Under the pieces are notes generated by a model, which was not told the origin of the DNA, made no database searches, and saw only the letters and a list, made by a program, of their open reading frames with translations. A stretch of DNA of 64,000 nt from Heliocidaris tuberculata. Lineage: Eukaryota; Echinodermata; Echinoidea; Camarodonta; Echinometridae. Within the stretch, counting starts at the first letter, position 1, and each line of letters starts with the position of its first letter. Positions 1 to 11,992 of the stretch are shown here, piece by piece. The translations under genes and the position numbers were made by a program. Location of the stretch: contig CM046848.1 in NCBI GenBank assembly GCA_025618425.1, positions 27,141,807-27,205,806 on the forward strand. The letters are read 5' to 3'.

Positions 1-901
1 TACAAATACTATTATCATTATTACTATTACTATTACTAAGCGTGAAGAAGCCCCGCATACCAATCACAAAATCAACATTATCTCCATCTCCCCTTTGTTG
101 CCATAAATTTAACGTCCACATTGGATGATTTGGAAGTACCAATCATGTAAATATTCTACTAAATATAATACCTCTATAAAAGGACTATTTGGAAATCAAA
201 ATGTGATGGGGACGAAAAAGTGTGGTTCAAAATGTGCTTCAAAGTCAAGTGTAGAATGAAAGACAACAGAGCGTACTTCATCGGTATTTTAGCACACTTC
301 ATTTTTTGGTGTAAGGGGTAAGAAAATCATCCCTCGATCTCCTACCCGGAGGGGTGCATCAACGCACCTCTTCTCTAAAAGCAATATCGCTAAATATTGA
401 CTCTACGTGAGGAGTTTGGGCTCAAAGTGTTTACAAACTGTCACCAAGTTTGACAATTCAAAGGCGATCATATTTCACTTATATTATAAACCAACTTTAT
501 CCTTTCAAAGATAAGGTGTTCAGGAATTTGAAGAGTAGAAAGGAGAGGAGGATATATTGGGAGAAGACAGATGAAGAAGAGTAAGAATGTGGCCGGAGAT
601 CTTTTTAAGATTGAGAACTAAATAAACTGCAAAGAATTCTAAAAGAGATCCTCGAGTTCGTTGTGTATCATACCGGTATTTTTACATAACAACTCCTGTT
701 CTTTTTTTTTTTTTTACCCCCGTAACAAAACCGTTCTGTATGACAAAATATTTAAAAACTCATCTTAAAACCCATATCTGTTCATCTAAAATATGAGTTT
801 CATTACCTGTAGATTATCTGTCTAACTATATTTATAATTTGCATAATTAATGTTGTCGCGCCTTGATCGAACGTTTTCGGATATGTGAACGTTAAAAATT
901 C
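1..901. other. No gene recognised
   Basis: Ordinary AT-rich non-coding sequence. It starts with a short ATT-type run and has a poly-T run near 703-715. No open frame, RNA gene or repeat family was recognised. Confidence 0.5.
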
Positions 902-1058
902 ATATAGTAGTAGTAGTAATAGTAGTAGTAGTATAGTAGTAGTATAGTACATAGTAGTAATAGTAGTAGTAGTAGCAGTAGTAGTAGTAGTAGTATAGTA
1001 AATAGTAGTAATAATAGTAGTAGTAGTAGTAGAAGTAGTATAGTACATAGTATTAATA

Positions 1059-1111
<53 letters not shown>

Positions 1112-1133
1112 TAGTACATAGTAGTAATAGTAC

Positions 1134-1179
<46 letters not shown>

Positions 1180-1195
1180 TAGTACATAGTAGTAA

Positions 1196-1255
<60 letters not shown>

Positions 1256-1258
1256 AAA
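902..1258. repeat. (TAG)n microsatellite
   Basis: About 350 bp of TAG/AGT triplets with periodic TATAGTACATAG interruptions that split it into sub-blocks. The interruptions recur at similar spacing, which suggests segmental duplication within the array. The open frames through it (poly-Leu, Tyr, Thr) are artefacts of the triplet repeat. Confidence 0.97.
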
Positions 1259-2704
1259 TATTCTTATTATCATTATCATCATCATCATTGTATCAGCCAG
1301 AGAAAGTGCCCAGATGGAAGCACTTACGAGTTAGAATAACAACAAAAAAATCAAACAAATAAAAAGAACGAGGGATACGATATGAAATTTGATTAGAAGA
1401 TAATTTTCTCAAGATCTCTAGCGCGATGAAACAGGGGTGGGTGATTTAAATCAGAGCGATGAGATAACAGGAAATACTAGGGAAAAGTGAATAAAGTAAG
1501 AAGTCATAAGATTGAAAGTGACCTCGTTCTGGGAATACTATTAGGTTTCATATGTGAAACCTTTGACAATGTAATAATTTTGCGAGAAATTTAATCCCTT
1601 CATTATTTCAGTGACTAAGAAAGTAGTAGAGAGATTAACTCGCTATTGTCGACCACTGTCACTTCCAGGTTCTCGCTTCTGTCGACGATCGTCGACAGAA
1701 ATCACGTACAAAAGATATAACCTTTGAAATAATCCAGCAGCCATGGGTTTCATAATGCACAGGGCAAAGAGTTAAAGCCCACCGCAGACTATACCATCCA
1801 AACGCGATCCGATAACGGGAGGAAGCATCACCATCCGTATAAATTGCGAAGTAGGGTGATCGCAAAAAGAAAAGTGTTTAGCCTGAGGATGAAAGCAACT
1901 TTAATAGGAATGGCGGAATCGATTAGGGCTACGTTACGTATTATGAAAAAGCATGAAAATAGAGAAAAATTATGAAATATGAAGTCATATAAGTTTTAAA
2001 AGAACGAAATATTGTGTTCTTGAAATTATCACTGAAATCTTTAAAAATTTAAAAATTTGCAAAGAACTCCTCCTCATTCATGTCATTAGTTGATTACTCA
2101 GGGTCTGATGAAACCAATCAAAGTTTAAATGAACCTGGAAAGCGTTTGATCAGTATTTAGGGAACGAAAAAGGAACTAACCATTTGCTTTCTTTGGCAAT
2201 GATATCACACTCTAAAAAAAAAGGGGGGGAAATTTGGTAAAATTTACCCAATATTGTTGTAAAAAGGGAACATGTAAGTTTGTTGGGTACACATTTTCCG
2301 TTTTGCCCCAAAATTTTACCTGACGTTTTTTTAGAATGCAGGGACAATTAACTTTAATTTGTGTCCTCTGAATTTACGCGCAGAATATCTTTTTATATTT
2401 CTGTCGAAACAAGATACAAAACAAATAATATAAAACATTGAAATTGAAAACAGAAGAACAAATATTAACAGGATTTTTTTGAACAACGGTTTGAAATTGG
2501 TATGAATTATGGGAAAAAACGAAAAACGAATACAAGGCTGAAATGATTATTTTTTTTTTTATAGAAATACACAATCCATGGAAATGAAATTTAAAAGATA
2601 TAATAAAATGAAGATTGCTAAATAAATAGAAAAATGATTTCATATTTTGAATAGTGAAACTGAGAAGAAGTGCTAATAATTAAAAAGTAAAAGAAAAAAC
2701 GAAA

Positions 2705-2706
<2 letters not shown>
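1259..2706. other. Non-coding; short shared repeat segment
   Basis: No gene seen. The stretch around 1773-1818 (CCCACCGCAGACTATACCAT and following) resembles 12828-12870 (CCCATCGCACACTATACGAT). Both may be fragments of one dispersed repeat. The rest is unremarkable AT-rich DNA. Confidence 0.35.
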
Positions 2707-2746
<40 letters not shown>

Positions 2747-2753
2747 ATATATA
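2707..2753. repeat. (TA)n microsatellite
   Basis: About 47 bp of alternating TA with small interruptions. Confidence 0.95.
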
Positions 2754-3285
2754 TAAAGAAAACAAAAATTAAAACTTCAAGAAAACTAATTGAAACAGAA
2801 ATTAAATCAAAATTGTTGAGAGAATGAAAAACTTTTTGAAAATAGAAAACAAGAGAAAGTGTTAAGTGGGATGGATAAGTTGGAAACATTGCAACATCCG
2901 ATGTTACCATGGCAACTACAGAAGCATATGGGAACCAGATGTAAGGGTGGCCTTCGAACAGGAGCGGTGGGGACAGAGAAAGACGGTCAGGAGAAAGAGT
3001 GACAGATCGATAGGGGAGTGACAAAATAAGAAAGAGAGCGAGAAAATAAGAAAGAAAATAAGAAAAAGAAAGAGAAAGAGAGAGAGAGAGAGAGAAGGAG
3101 ATGTATGGGTAATGTATAAAACAAAATAGAGAAAATTAACAGAAATTACAAGAATAAAAAATATGTAACTCTAGCAAAGTATTATGCAGGATTTTATCGA
3201 TGGATACCAAATACATTGACTTATTAACTGATTGAAAAACTGACTGATTGATATAAATTATTATTTTGAGGACATAAACAATTTA

Positions 3286-3560
3286 GAGGGGGGTGGGATG
3301 GGAAATAGGAAAATGCCGAAGAGGATAGGGAGGAAAGGAGGAGGATGGGATGAGGAGGGGTAGGAGGAGGAAGAGGAGAAGAAGGAGAGGAGGAGGAGGA
3401 GGAGGAGGAAGAGAGGAGGAGAGAGAGAGGAGGAGAGAGGAGGGGTGGAGGAGGAGAGAGGAGGAGGAGAGAGGGGTGGAGGAGGAGAGGAGGAAGGGGA
3501 GGAGGAAAAAAAAAGAAGAGAAGGTGGAGGAGGGAAAAGATGGAGGGGAGGAGGAGAGTT
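3286..3560. repeat. (GGA/GAG)n purine tract
   Basis: Nearly pure plus-strand purine over about 270 bp, mostly GGA/GAG with a few interruptions. A shorter GA run lies at 3070-3095. Long mirror-like homopurine tracts of this kind can form triplex (H-DNA). Open frames here on both strands are low-complexity Glu/Arg/Gly or Ser/Pro/Leu artefacts. Confidence 0.95.
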
Positions 3561-4499
3561 CACATCTGTAATTTGGCCTTGCAGGAAACAAAAAGGCCCT
3601 ACTCAGAGCCTTGAACAAATGTTGACATTTAATCCATTAAACTGCTGATATAACTTCTACCTTTTGTCAACAGATAGGGGTCGATGCCTAAATATACATA
3701 ATTATTTCAGTATTATAATTTTACGAATGCCATGCACGGTTCCACACCTAATTCTCCGCAATCATCGATTTAGGGGTGGGGTGTTCCAATATTGGTGGCC
3801 GGAGGAGCGTTTCTAGACAACTTGTATAATGCCGTTGAATGGTATCGTGCTTAAGTCGTCTGCAGTCTCTGCCGTTATAGGAAAAACCTCAGACAATCAA
3901 TATAATTCTTTCGTCAGGCTACGAGGTATGTATCAAGCATGCAGCTTCATTTGAAAATTTCACGGGTAGTATATAAATTATCAAGCATCAGCTCCTCTAC
4001 CACAGAAGTTATATCGTATTCGAATACAGCTTGTTCACAGGGAAATCTTGGCGAAGTGAAACGACAAACATGAGTAAGACTGTCGAAATTAAATCAATAC
4101 AAATCGAGCCCGGATGCGCAATCGGTAAAAGACTGTTTCAAATTCACCACAAAGCAATTATACCATATTGGGATTCGCCTCCAACTGTGTCGAATTTTTT
4201 TTCGACGTCTCTCGAACGTGCCCCCCCCCCCCTTCAATCTCTCCATCTTGCTTCGTAGCACGATCGCATGATATTAAAGGGGTATGTTCGACGAAGACAT
4301 GTTCTATAACAATTTACCATTCTGCCGTTTGAACAAGTTGGCAAATCACAACATAATTTAACACAAAACTCATAAAGAAATACCATAAAAGATCAAAGTA
4401 TTTTTAACAAAAACGATCTGAAAACATAAAATTTCGATATATTTTGTAGAGCCTTCATGAAGAACAGTAGTAATACTGATGGATCTACCTGGAGTAAGT
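3561..4499. other. No gene recognised
   Basis: Single-copy-looking sequence. A poly-C run lies at 4221-4231. The open frame at 4031-4258 has no recognisable domain or splice context. Confidence 0.4.
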
Positions 4500-4502
4500 A
4501 TA

Positions 4503-4535
4503 ATTTCATCATCATCATAATCATTATTATTATCA

Positions 4536-4578
<43 letters not shown>

Positions 4579-4745
4579 CATCATCATTATCACAGCATCA
4601 TTATCATCATTATCATTGTTATTATTATTATCATCATCATCATTATCATTATTATCATTATCATTATCATTATTATTATCATTATTATCATTAATGTTAT
4701 TTTCATCATTATTTATTTTTGTTATTATTATTACTATTATCCTTT
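4503..4745. repeat. (ATT/ATC)n microsatellite
   Basis: About 240 bp of mixed ATT and ATC triplets. They translate to poly-Ile or poly-Ser/Leu, so the open frames are spurious. Confidence 0.96.
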
Positions 4746-7499
4746 ACATCATCATTATATATTTAGAAAATTCACAATATAAATGTGTTTTATTTAATCG
4801 ATATTCGTTTTAAAAATCCTTGAACGTATTCATCACGTTGTAAAATTAACAGTTTAAAGATTTTTCAGTCCTGTTATAGATGTAATATGACTAATATGTT
4901 GCACGTACAACCCTTGCAACTTATCATTCAGATTATGAAATGGGGCAGAATCTGTAGAACATTTTACATTTATTATATCCGATGCACTCAGATTTTGCCA
5001 AAGTATGATCACTTTTGTCTCGCCATTTTATAGTTCAATTTATATGCACAGTAGACTTTTGCATAAATCAGATATTTTCTACATACCTATACCCCAATAA
5101 TGCATTTTTTTATTTCCCTTCTTTTGCTATTCCCTGGAGGTTTGTGACCCTTTCCAGAACTCCTACTCCCCTTTCAAGGTATCGGTAGACAATGACGATA
5201 TTACCTGCTCGAACGACGCGCGCTTTTTGTTATTTCCTTGTTGTGTGATAATCATAACAAAATCATTTTGCAAAAACTTCCGTTTTCGAAACTCCCATTC
5301 ATATCCAATCCCTTTGTGGGGTACAGTTTGGATAATTTTTGCCTCTTTGCCGAGTGAATAGCAATAAAACGGGGGCAGGCGAAATAGGTCATTCTTGAAA
5401 AATTCCTTTGGCAGCTGTCGATCAACCAAACGCCTTCATTTCGACCCCCTCCCAAAAAAAAAGAAGATAAAATTCATCATAAATGATTTCAATTGTATGC
5501 AAGAACCCAGTCATAATATTCCGGATTTAGGAATTAATCCGGCGAGTAAATATAATTCACGCAAGAGTTATTCACGGTAAATACATGTATTTTTCAGCAA
5601 TAAGGTTTCTCCCATGGAAGCTCATTTCAAAATTTAAATGGAGTCAATGAAGTTGCTATAAGTATATAGATATGTTAACATGTTACTCACAAAACTGCGT
5701 TCTTTCATTTCAAACAAGATGGTTGCAAGATTCTATCGGGGGGAGAGGGGCTATGACGATTTGTAGACCAGAATAAATGAATTAGATTATCAAATCAGAT
5801 CATCAAATCAAATTATCAAATTAATATCCTTCTGAAGTTTTGGACCATCAATGTAAACGAAAAAAACACACACCTGGAGGAATTTAGTCTCAACAACATA
5901 TTTTTAGGCAACAGAGGCATTTTTTTCCTCGCATGGGCCAACAAAGCGCATTCAAGGAAATATAAAAATACAAAAGAGACAGATTTTTCTTTTTTTATCT
6001 TTACCCAAAATTTTCAAATGTGCTTTTCTAAGCAATTTAGAACATATTTTTGTCAAACTCAATGACTTTTATATCTGGTCAAAAAAGGTTAAATATAATG
6101 CACCTTTAAATTAAAAAAAAAATAACAAGTTTTGAACAAACGATCGTGCTTATGCTGTAGATCGTTTTGCTAAAAGTTGATTTTTACAAAAACAAGGTTG
6201 AATGTACATGAAGTATGTTGAATTTCAAATATTGACGATTGTTTGATATCATGCATAAATATTACATTAAAAAAAATCATAAGTCACGTGGATTTATAGA
6301 GAGAATCCTGAAAATTTAGCTTCAAAGAATTAACATAAATTACTTTTATTTAAAATATCATTTAACACCGGATACGACCATGACGACAGATGGCATAAAT
6401 GGTTCTAAATTTACATCACTCATCAGGAGGAAGATCGCTGTACTTTAACAGGGTTTCCTCTGACACACCAAGAGAAAGAGAGAGAGAGAGAGAAAGAAAG
6501 CAAGAGAAAACATCCCTGATTTTAGCTATGTAGCGAAAATGAACCGTAGTCCATACAACCATGAGGAGCGGTCAGGCATATTATGATTCCTTTATTCTCC
6601 GCACACATTTTGTGTACACAAAGCACCACTTTTACAAGTATTACGGGTATTAAAAGCCTGACTCTTCGAGCTCAAAGTGAGTGAGAAGTAAAGAAAAGAA
6701 CAGAAGAAAAGCAGGAGGAAAAAGAGGGAAGATATGGGGCCTGCATGCTTCGGGTCATTTTTATTCCCTCTTTTGTTACGTGTTGTTTTTCGGCGTGTAA
6801 AAACGTATTGTTCGTCGTTACTTTTTTTCCCGGCGTTTTACTGGGGTCCTCTTTCCTATGAGTCTGCATGGCAGTCTATGTTGACATACACCTTCCCATT
6901 TCCAACCTCCTCACATCAGGGGAAGAAGAAGAAAAAAAAAGAGGGATCCAAAAACTATTTTCTTTCTACCGTCTTTATTTTCTTTTGGCATGAACGGTGT
7001 TGTTCCGCAATATAAAAATGACGTTTTTGTTGAGCGATGTTTGGAAAAGAAACACGGGCTGCATCAGAGAGCGTTTCGAGCAAAATGCGACTTGGATGTA
7101 GAAAATGTTGGAGAAAATATTATCTTCAACAATCTCGATTTTTTTTTAAAAACTGAAATAAATATATCTTGGAGGAAATGAATTTTATTGAATTCCTTAA
7201 CCTCAATCTGAGATATTCCTAAATATCGTCTCTGATAATTCTGTATCTTTAGGATGAGATATTGAACCTGAGAATGAAAATAGGACCATTCAAAATAAAG
7301 CAACATCAGTGGTACCAGTATATGGGATACATTGTATATATGCATGTTGAAGATCTACTTCTAGCAGTAGACGTACATAATTAGTAGAAGGAAAAGTGCT
7401 CAGGCGTTATAGAATCAATTCAACCAGTTGTCATCTATTAGAAAAATTATCACAGGCCTACTTAGCAGATAAATACTATAAGTAGTAGTTTATAGTGGT
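4746..7499. other. No gene recognised
   Basis: About 2.7 kb with no supportable exon. Minor features are a GA run at 6476-6495 and A/T homopolymers. Open frames of 60-93 codons here lack domains and compositional signal. Confidence 0.4.
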
Positions 7500-7753
7500 A
7501 AAAGTATAGTAGGAGCAGCAGCAGTTGTTGAAGAAAAAAATAGAAGTACAAGTAGAAGTGGAAGAAGTAGATGTAAAATTATTATGAGTATAGATGCATA
7601 AGTAGAAGAAGTAGGAGTGGTGGTATGTGGTGGTGGGGGCTGTAGATGGGATGGTATTTTATAGTAAAATAGTTAGTGCAATAGTAGTACTAGTAGTACT
7701 AGTAAAGTAGGGATGGTATATTATAGTAAAATAGTGTAATAGTAGTACTAGTA

Positions 7754-7818
<65 letters not shown>

Positions 7819-7820
7819 AT
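7500..7820. repeat. Degenerate then perfect (TAG)n tract
   Basis: A degenerate GTA/GAAG-rich lead-in (7500-7744) runs into a clean (TAG)n run (about 7751-7818). This is the second of three large TAG tracts in the window, with 902-1258 and 10516-10770. Confidence 0.9.
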
Positions 7821-7846
7821 AGTAGTTTACAATAATTTACAATAAT

Positions 7847-7915
7847 CGTACTTCACTATTTCAAAATCATTTATTAATGCTACTTTAGTAAATGATTTTG
7901 AAATAGTGAAGTACG
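7847..7915. repeat. 27-bp perfect hairpin beside TAG tract
   Basis: The arm at 7847-7873 is the exact reverse complement of 7889-7915, with a 15-base loop. Weaker pairing continues outward (TTTACAAT on the left against ATTGTAA on the right). It looks like a miniature foldback remnant. It could instead be a structured non-coding RNA. Confidence 0.85.
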
Positions 7916-9305
7916 AGTATGGTAAATTGTAACTATAAAACAGTATAATTAATGTAGGTTATAATTACCTAACTCCTTTGTGCATATAAAAATGAAGTGT
8001 ACACTCTATTTCTAAATTACTAATTAACGTATATTTACAGTAGATGTAATCACTCAGTACTCGATTTTTATGTTTATATATGTTCATTTCCCTGTCATTA
8101 TAATGCCCCACCAAAATGAGATATCAAAAAGAACGTAAAGTAGAAGAATCATCATCTTACGCTCTTTCCTCTTAAAAAAAAAAGCAAATGGAGACCACAC
8201 GGGCTGAGATGCTTAATGTGAAGTAGGGTGTATACCAACATAATAAACATGCTAATATTTTGACATCTGTATGAAATTTGTTCCGAGGCAGAACATTGTA
8301 GGCATGTCTCGGTAGTCATTACCGCAAATCATCCTCATTTCTTGACATCCATCCCTTGTCCAGTCGAATTGGAAATCGTCACGGACGGACTGTCAATAAA
8401 TTCGAGCAATTATTAGCGCTCTAATACGGGATGACGCTCCTCCACGTCCAATTAGCGCAGTCCGATTCGTCGACGGCATCATTTGAATCATATTCGATAA
8501 TTGTCAAAGGAAGATGGCACTGTATCATCATAGTCACGTGATCATGGTGACAGCAATCCGGGTGTTATGGTGGAATAGAGTCACATGGGAGTTGGACACG
8601 TGAACATTAAAGGGCATTCACTGAGGATTAGTTCGCGAAATAATTGATAACATAGCTATTCGTAAATGTTTCCTGACATGAAAATTAATTACAAACTTTA
8701 GTGACAAATGTAATCTCAACAATGCCAAATGAAATTAAAAAGGATGATACTTTATTTTGTGACTTTGAAGCACGCGTAGTAAAAATTGTTTAAAAAAATA
8801 ACGCATCCGCGCTCTCTTGCCCTAGAGACTGGCAGAGAGCAATTTTATTGGCTGAGCATGATGAAAGTGAAATCTAACGACATTTCTTGTGGTTTTTGCA
8901 TCAGCATAAACGGGCGTGTCTTAGATGATATAAAATCTCTCTTAAATGGTTCTCAGAATACCGATTTTAAAAATGATTTTAAGGGTATTTTGTCACACTG
9001 ACTAAAATCTCAGATTTTATCTGATATAAAAATGAATCTCAGAATACCACGCCTGAAAACTAATTACGTACATGGAGTAATAAAGCAATTTTTATTTTTT
9101 AAAAAGGCAGGGTAAAATAAGGTGTGAGTAACTATAAGAATGAAGAATAAATAAACAAATGAACAGATGAATAACATACCAATAAAAAAAATTCAATGTC
9201 TCTGGCGGAATTTTAATGACCTATTCTCTTGCATAGGTCCGGCATGAAAACTTTGCAATAAGCCGAATGTGATAAACAACTGCCACTAAAGGATTTACTC
9301 CATTA
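7916..9305. other. Non-coding, with a balanced-composition block at 8320-8510
   Basis: No exon seen. Unlike its surroundings, 8320-8510 is free of simple repeats and carries several homeodomain-type cores (CAATTATTA, CCAATTAGC) and CpGs, so it is a possible regulatory element. At 8960-9050 the phrase CTCAGAATACC is repeated with related sequence between the copies. Confidence 0.3.
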
Positions 9306-9968
9306 TTAAAGGTCCCCTGCAACTCAAATGCAAGTTGATTCCTGTTGATGTGCAGGGATGCATACAAATTATATTTTGTTATTCAAACATCTAAATATGT
9401 TTCATAAAATTTCAAAATATTTTTAAAATCATTTTCTCAAACATGCTAAACTCAACCCTAAAAAATGCCCCAGATCTCATTCCTGCAATGACATCATCTG
9501 TCAATCCAATCATTAGTGAGCTAAGGAGAGACAGTGGTATGTAGCTTTGCCAGAGATGACCATCTGTTTTAACAGTCTAATAGACCATACAATGCCTACA
9601 TAGGAGTTGCTATGTCAGACATGCTGTAGCTTCACCAGGAAAAAATGGTAATAAGGAGGTATTGTTTGAAAGCATGTAATTCTATTGTGAGCATGTGCTG
9701 AACTGGGGGAAGTTACATTTCACTGTAGAATGTTATATGTAGCTGACTGATGATTGAGAAATGATGTCATTGCATGAATGAGATCTGGAGCTTTGGGGGG
9801 GGGGGGGTGGAACTTATGAGGTTGGGAAAAATATTTCAAAAAAACATTTAAAAATCTATGAAACGTATCTAGATGTTTGAATAACAGAATATTAGTTGTA
9901 TGCATCCCTGCACATCAACAACAATAAACTTGCATTTGGGTTGCGTTTGGGTTGCAGGGGCCTTTTAA
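9306..9968. mobile_element. TTAA-flanked inverted-repeat element (about 655 bp)
   Basis: TTAA at 9306-9309 and 9965-9968 flanks inverted arms beginning AGGTCCCCTGCAACTC on the left. The right arm is the reverse complement with small insertions (GTTGCAGGGGCCT). The arms stay similar inward for over 200 bp, sharing for example the CAGGGATGCATACAA and CATTCCTGCAATGACATCA regions. TTAA duplications are known for the Kolobok and piggyBac superfamilies, and there is no transposase frame inside. A poly-G run lies at 9797-9807. Confidence 0.85.
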
Positions 9969-10515
9969 AATGTAACATATATCCGTATGTATACGACGTA
10001 GTTCGTACCCACTCAACATTATTTTATGCAATAAGTGCTGACACTTGCACGTGGTCAGTTATTCAATCGAAGAAAGGGTTTCTTCCCCTGCATTAGCCTG
10101 CAACATATCTGTATCGGCATGATGATCAATTTATGACCTCATTTGATTTGAGTATATGTTCGACCTCAGTGACGTTGAAAAACTGGGATATGATTTCGTA
10201 TGACATTTCTCGGCAGGAGGCGCCGGCGGCAAGTCTCGCGCAAGACGAGACTCCAAAGATCATCGATAGCAAAGTGTAATTTCCTGGGCCTATTACCTAT
10301 ATCTCTAGACTCGATTCGGGTGGAACTTTCAAAGCCTTTTATGAAGTCGACGGAAGTCGCAGAGGAAAACAGTCAGAAAGTAGAACTTATAAACACAAGT
10401 AAAAAAAATTGTTGGTATAATAGATGTAGAAGTAAGAATAAAGGAATAGAAGTGGTAAGAACAGATGTGAAATAAGTAGGAGTTATAATAATATTATCAG
10501 CATTATGGTAATAAT
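9969..10515. other. No gene recognised
   Basis: Non-repetitive sequence. The open frame at 10200-10475 has no recognisable domain. Confidence 0.35.
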
Positions 10516-10530
10516 AGTCGTAGTAGTAGT

Positions 10531-10621
<91 letters not shown>

Positions 10622-10633
10622 TAGTAGTAGTAC

Positions 10634-10664
<31 letters not shown>

Positions 10665-10730
10665 TAGTAGTAGTAGTAGTAGTAGTAATAGTAATAGTAG
10701 TAGCAGTATAGCAGCAACAGCAGCAGCAGC

Positions 10731-10761
<31 letters not shown>

Positions 10762-10770
10762 ATAGTAGTA
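10516..10770. repeat. (TAG)n/(CAG)n compound microsatellite
   Basis: TAG triplets alternate with CAG blocks (10530-10558 and 10716-10735). The minus-strand open frame of Tyr, Thr and Cys runs is an artefact. Confidence 0.95.
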
Positions 10771-11686
10771 GTAGTTGTACTATAAGTAAAAGTAGTATAT
10801 AGTTTAAGTAAACGTAGTATTAATGTAGATGTCGTACAGGTACCAAATAGTACCCTACATGACTAGAGGAAGGATAAATAATATGAAAAGAAACGATCAA
10901 TGGGATATAATTTTACTACGACGGCCACCCATTAAAATTCCCTTTCATTCACCTAAAGCAAAATAAAAACAAACAGTATTCTTTAAGATTGCTTTTAAAC
11001 ATAATGCGCTGAAATTAATTCGCTTTTATCCGCGGATCTTTCTCTCTTTTTTTTCACGACACGTACAGCCTCTAGTTTCTGGAGAATATTCCTGCTCTCA
11101 AGTTTAAAATGGAAATCTGTACAAGATCTTGTGAAAATAAACTCGTCGCATGAGTGCATAAGAGAATTTAGTGCGACTTGTCTTTTGGGTCCCATTAAAA
11201 TTTTGTTTATTTTCGACATTTAGCACCCCGCTCGCTGCTTACTTTTGGTGGTATTGCGCGGTGGTAAAACAAGCCCACTCACTGGAAGTTGGGATTATGG
11301 GGAGGATCGAGTGTGTCAACTTTCGACCAATCAGAAGCCAGATTGCTATATACTCTGAAAGTAGTTTACTGTAAAAGGTATTGCATCTAACATGAATTAG
11401 AAATTCTTTGACCTGCCTCCCTTTTTGTATCCCCCCTCTCTCTCTCTCTCTCTGCCTTTATAGGCTAGCTTACATTTTAATATAAGAATATGATCTGTTG
11501 AATTGCATAAGAAATCACGAAATTGATTTAATTCTTAATTCAATCCATCAATGCCATTGGTTTGAATTTTTGAAGAAAAATATGTAACTTATAGAACATT
11601 CTATTCTGTCATTTCTTTTAATGTAAATACTCAGGCTGAAACAAAATGCAACCATGTTTTATTGTCATCAAATAGACCATTTGATG
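10771..11686. other. No gene recognised
   Basis: Non-coding. A short CT run lies at 11435-11453. Confidence 0.35.
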
Positions 11687-11710
11687 ACACACACACACAC
11701 ACACACACAC

Positions 11711-11772
<62 letters not shown>
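11687..11772. repeat. (CA)n-(TA)n compound microsatellite
   Basis: A CA run changes abruptly to a TA run of about 60 bp. Confidence 0.96.
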
Positions 11773-11777
<5 letters not shown>

Positions 11778-11813
11778 CTTATTTACTACAAGAGGGCTTG
11801 ACAATTTCAATAA

Positions 11814-11992
11814 TTAACACGATAAAAACTACTTTCGAAAAATAAACTCAAGGGCAATTTCCAAGGCCCATAGAAATCAGGTTCGGATTACGTAATACAC
11901 CATTATAATGTTCGCACATTTCTAAAGGTGATAGACAAGGCTATTGAAATTGTCTTGAGTTTATTTTTCGAAAGTAGTTTTTATCGTGTTAA
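11814..11992. mobile_element. 171-bp TTAA MITE, copy 1
   Basis: TTAA at 11814-11817 and 11989-11992. The terminal inverted repeats begin CACGATAAAAACTACTTTCG and extend about 30 bp. A second copy lies in inverted internal orientation at 46109-46286, nested in another element. There is no coding capacity. Confidence 0.92.

Noticed and set aside
803..1288. 161-codon minus-strand frame rich in Leu, Tyr and Thr
   Set aside because: It is a translation of the TAG microsatellite.
3261..3648. Overlapping Pro/Ser-rich and Arg/Gly/Glu-rich frames on both strands
   Set aside because: These come from a homopurine repeat; all frames stay open because the tract lacks stop triplets.
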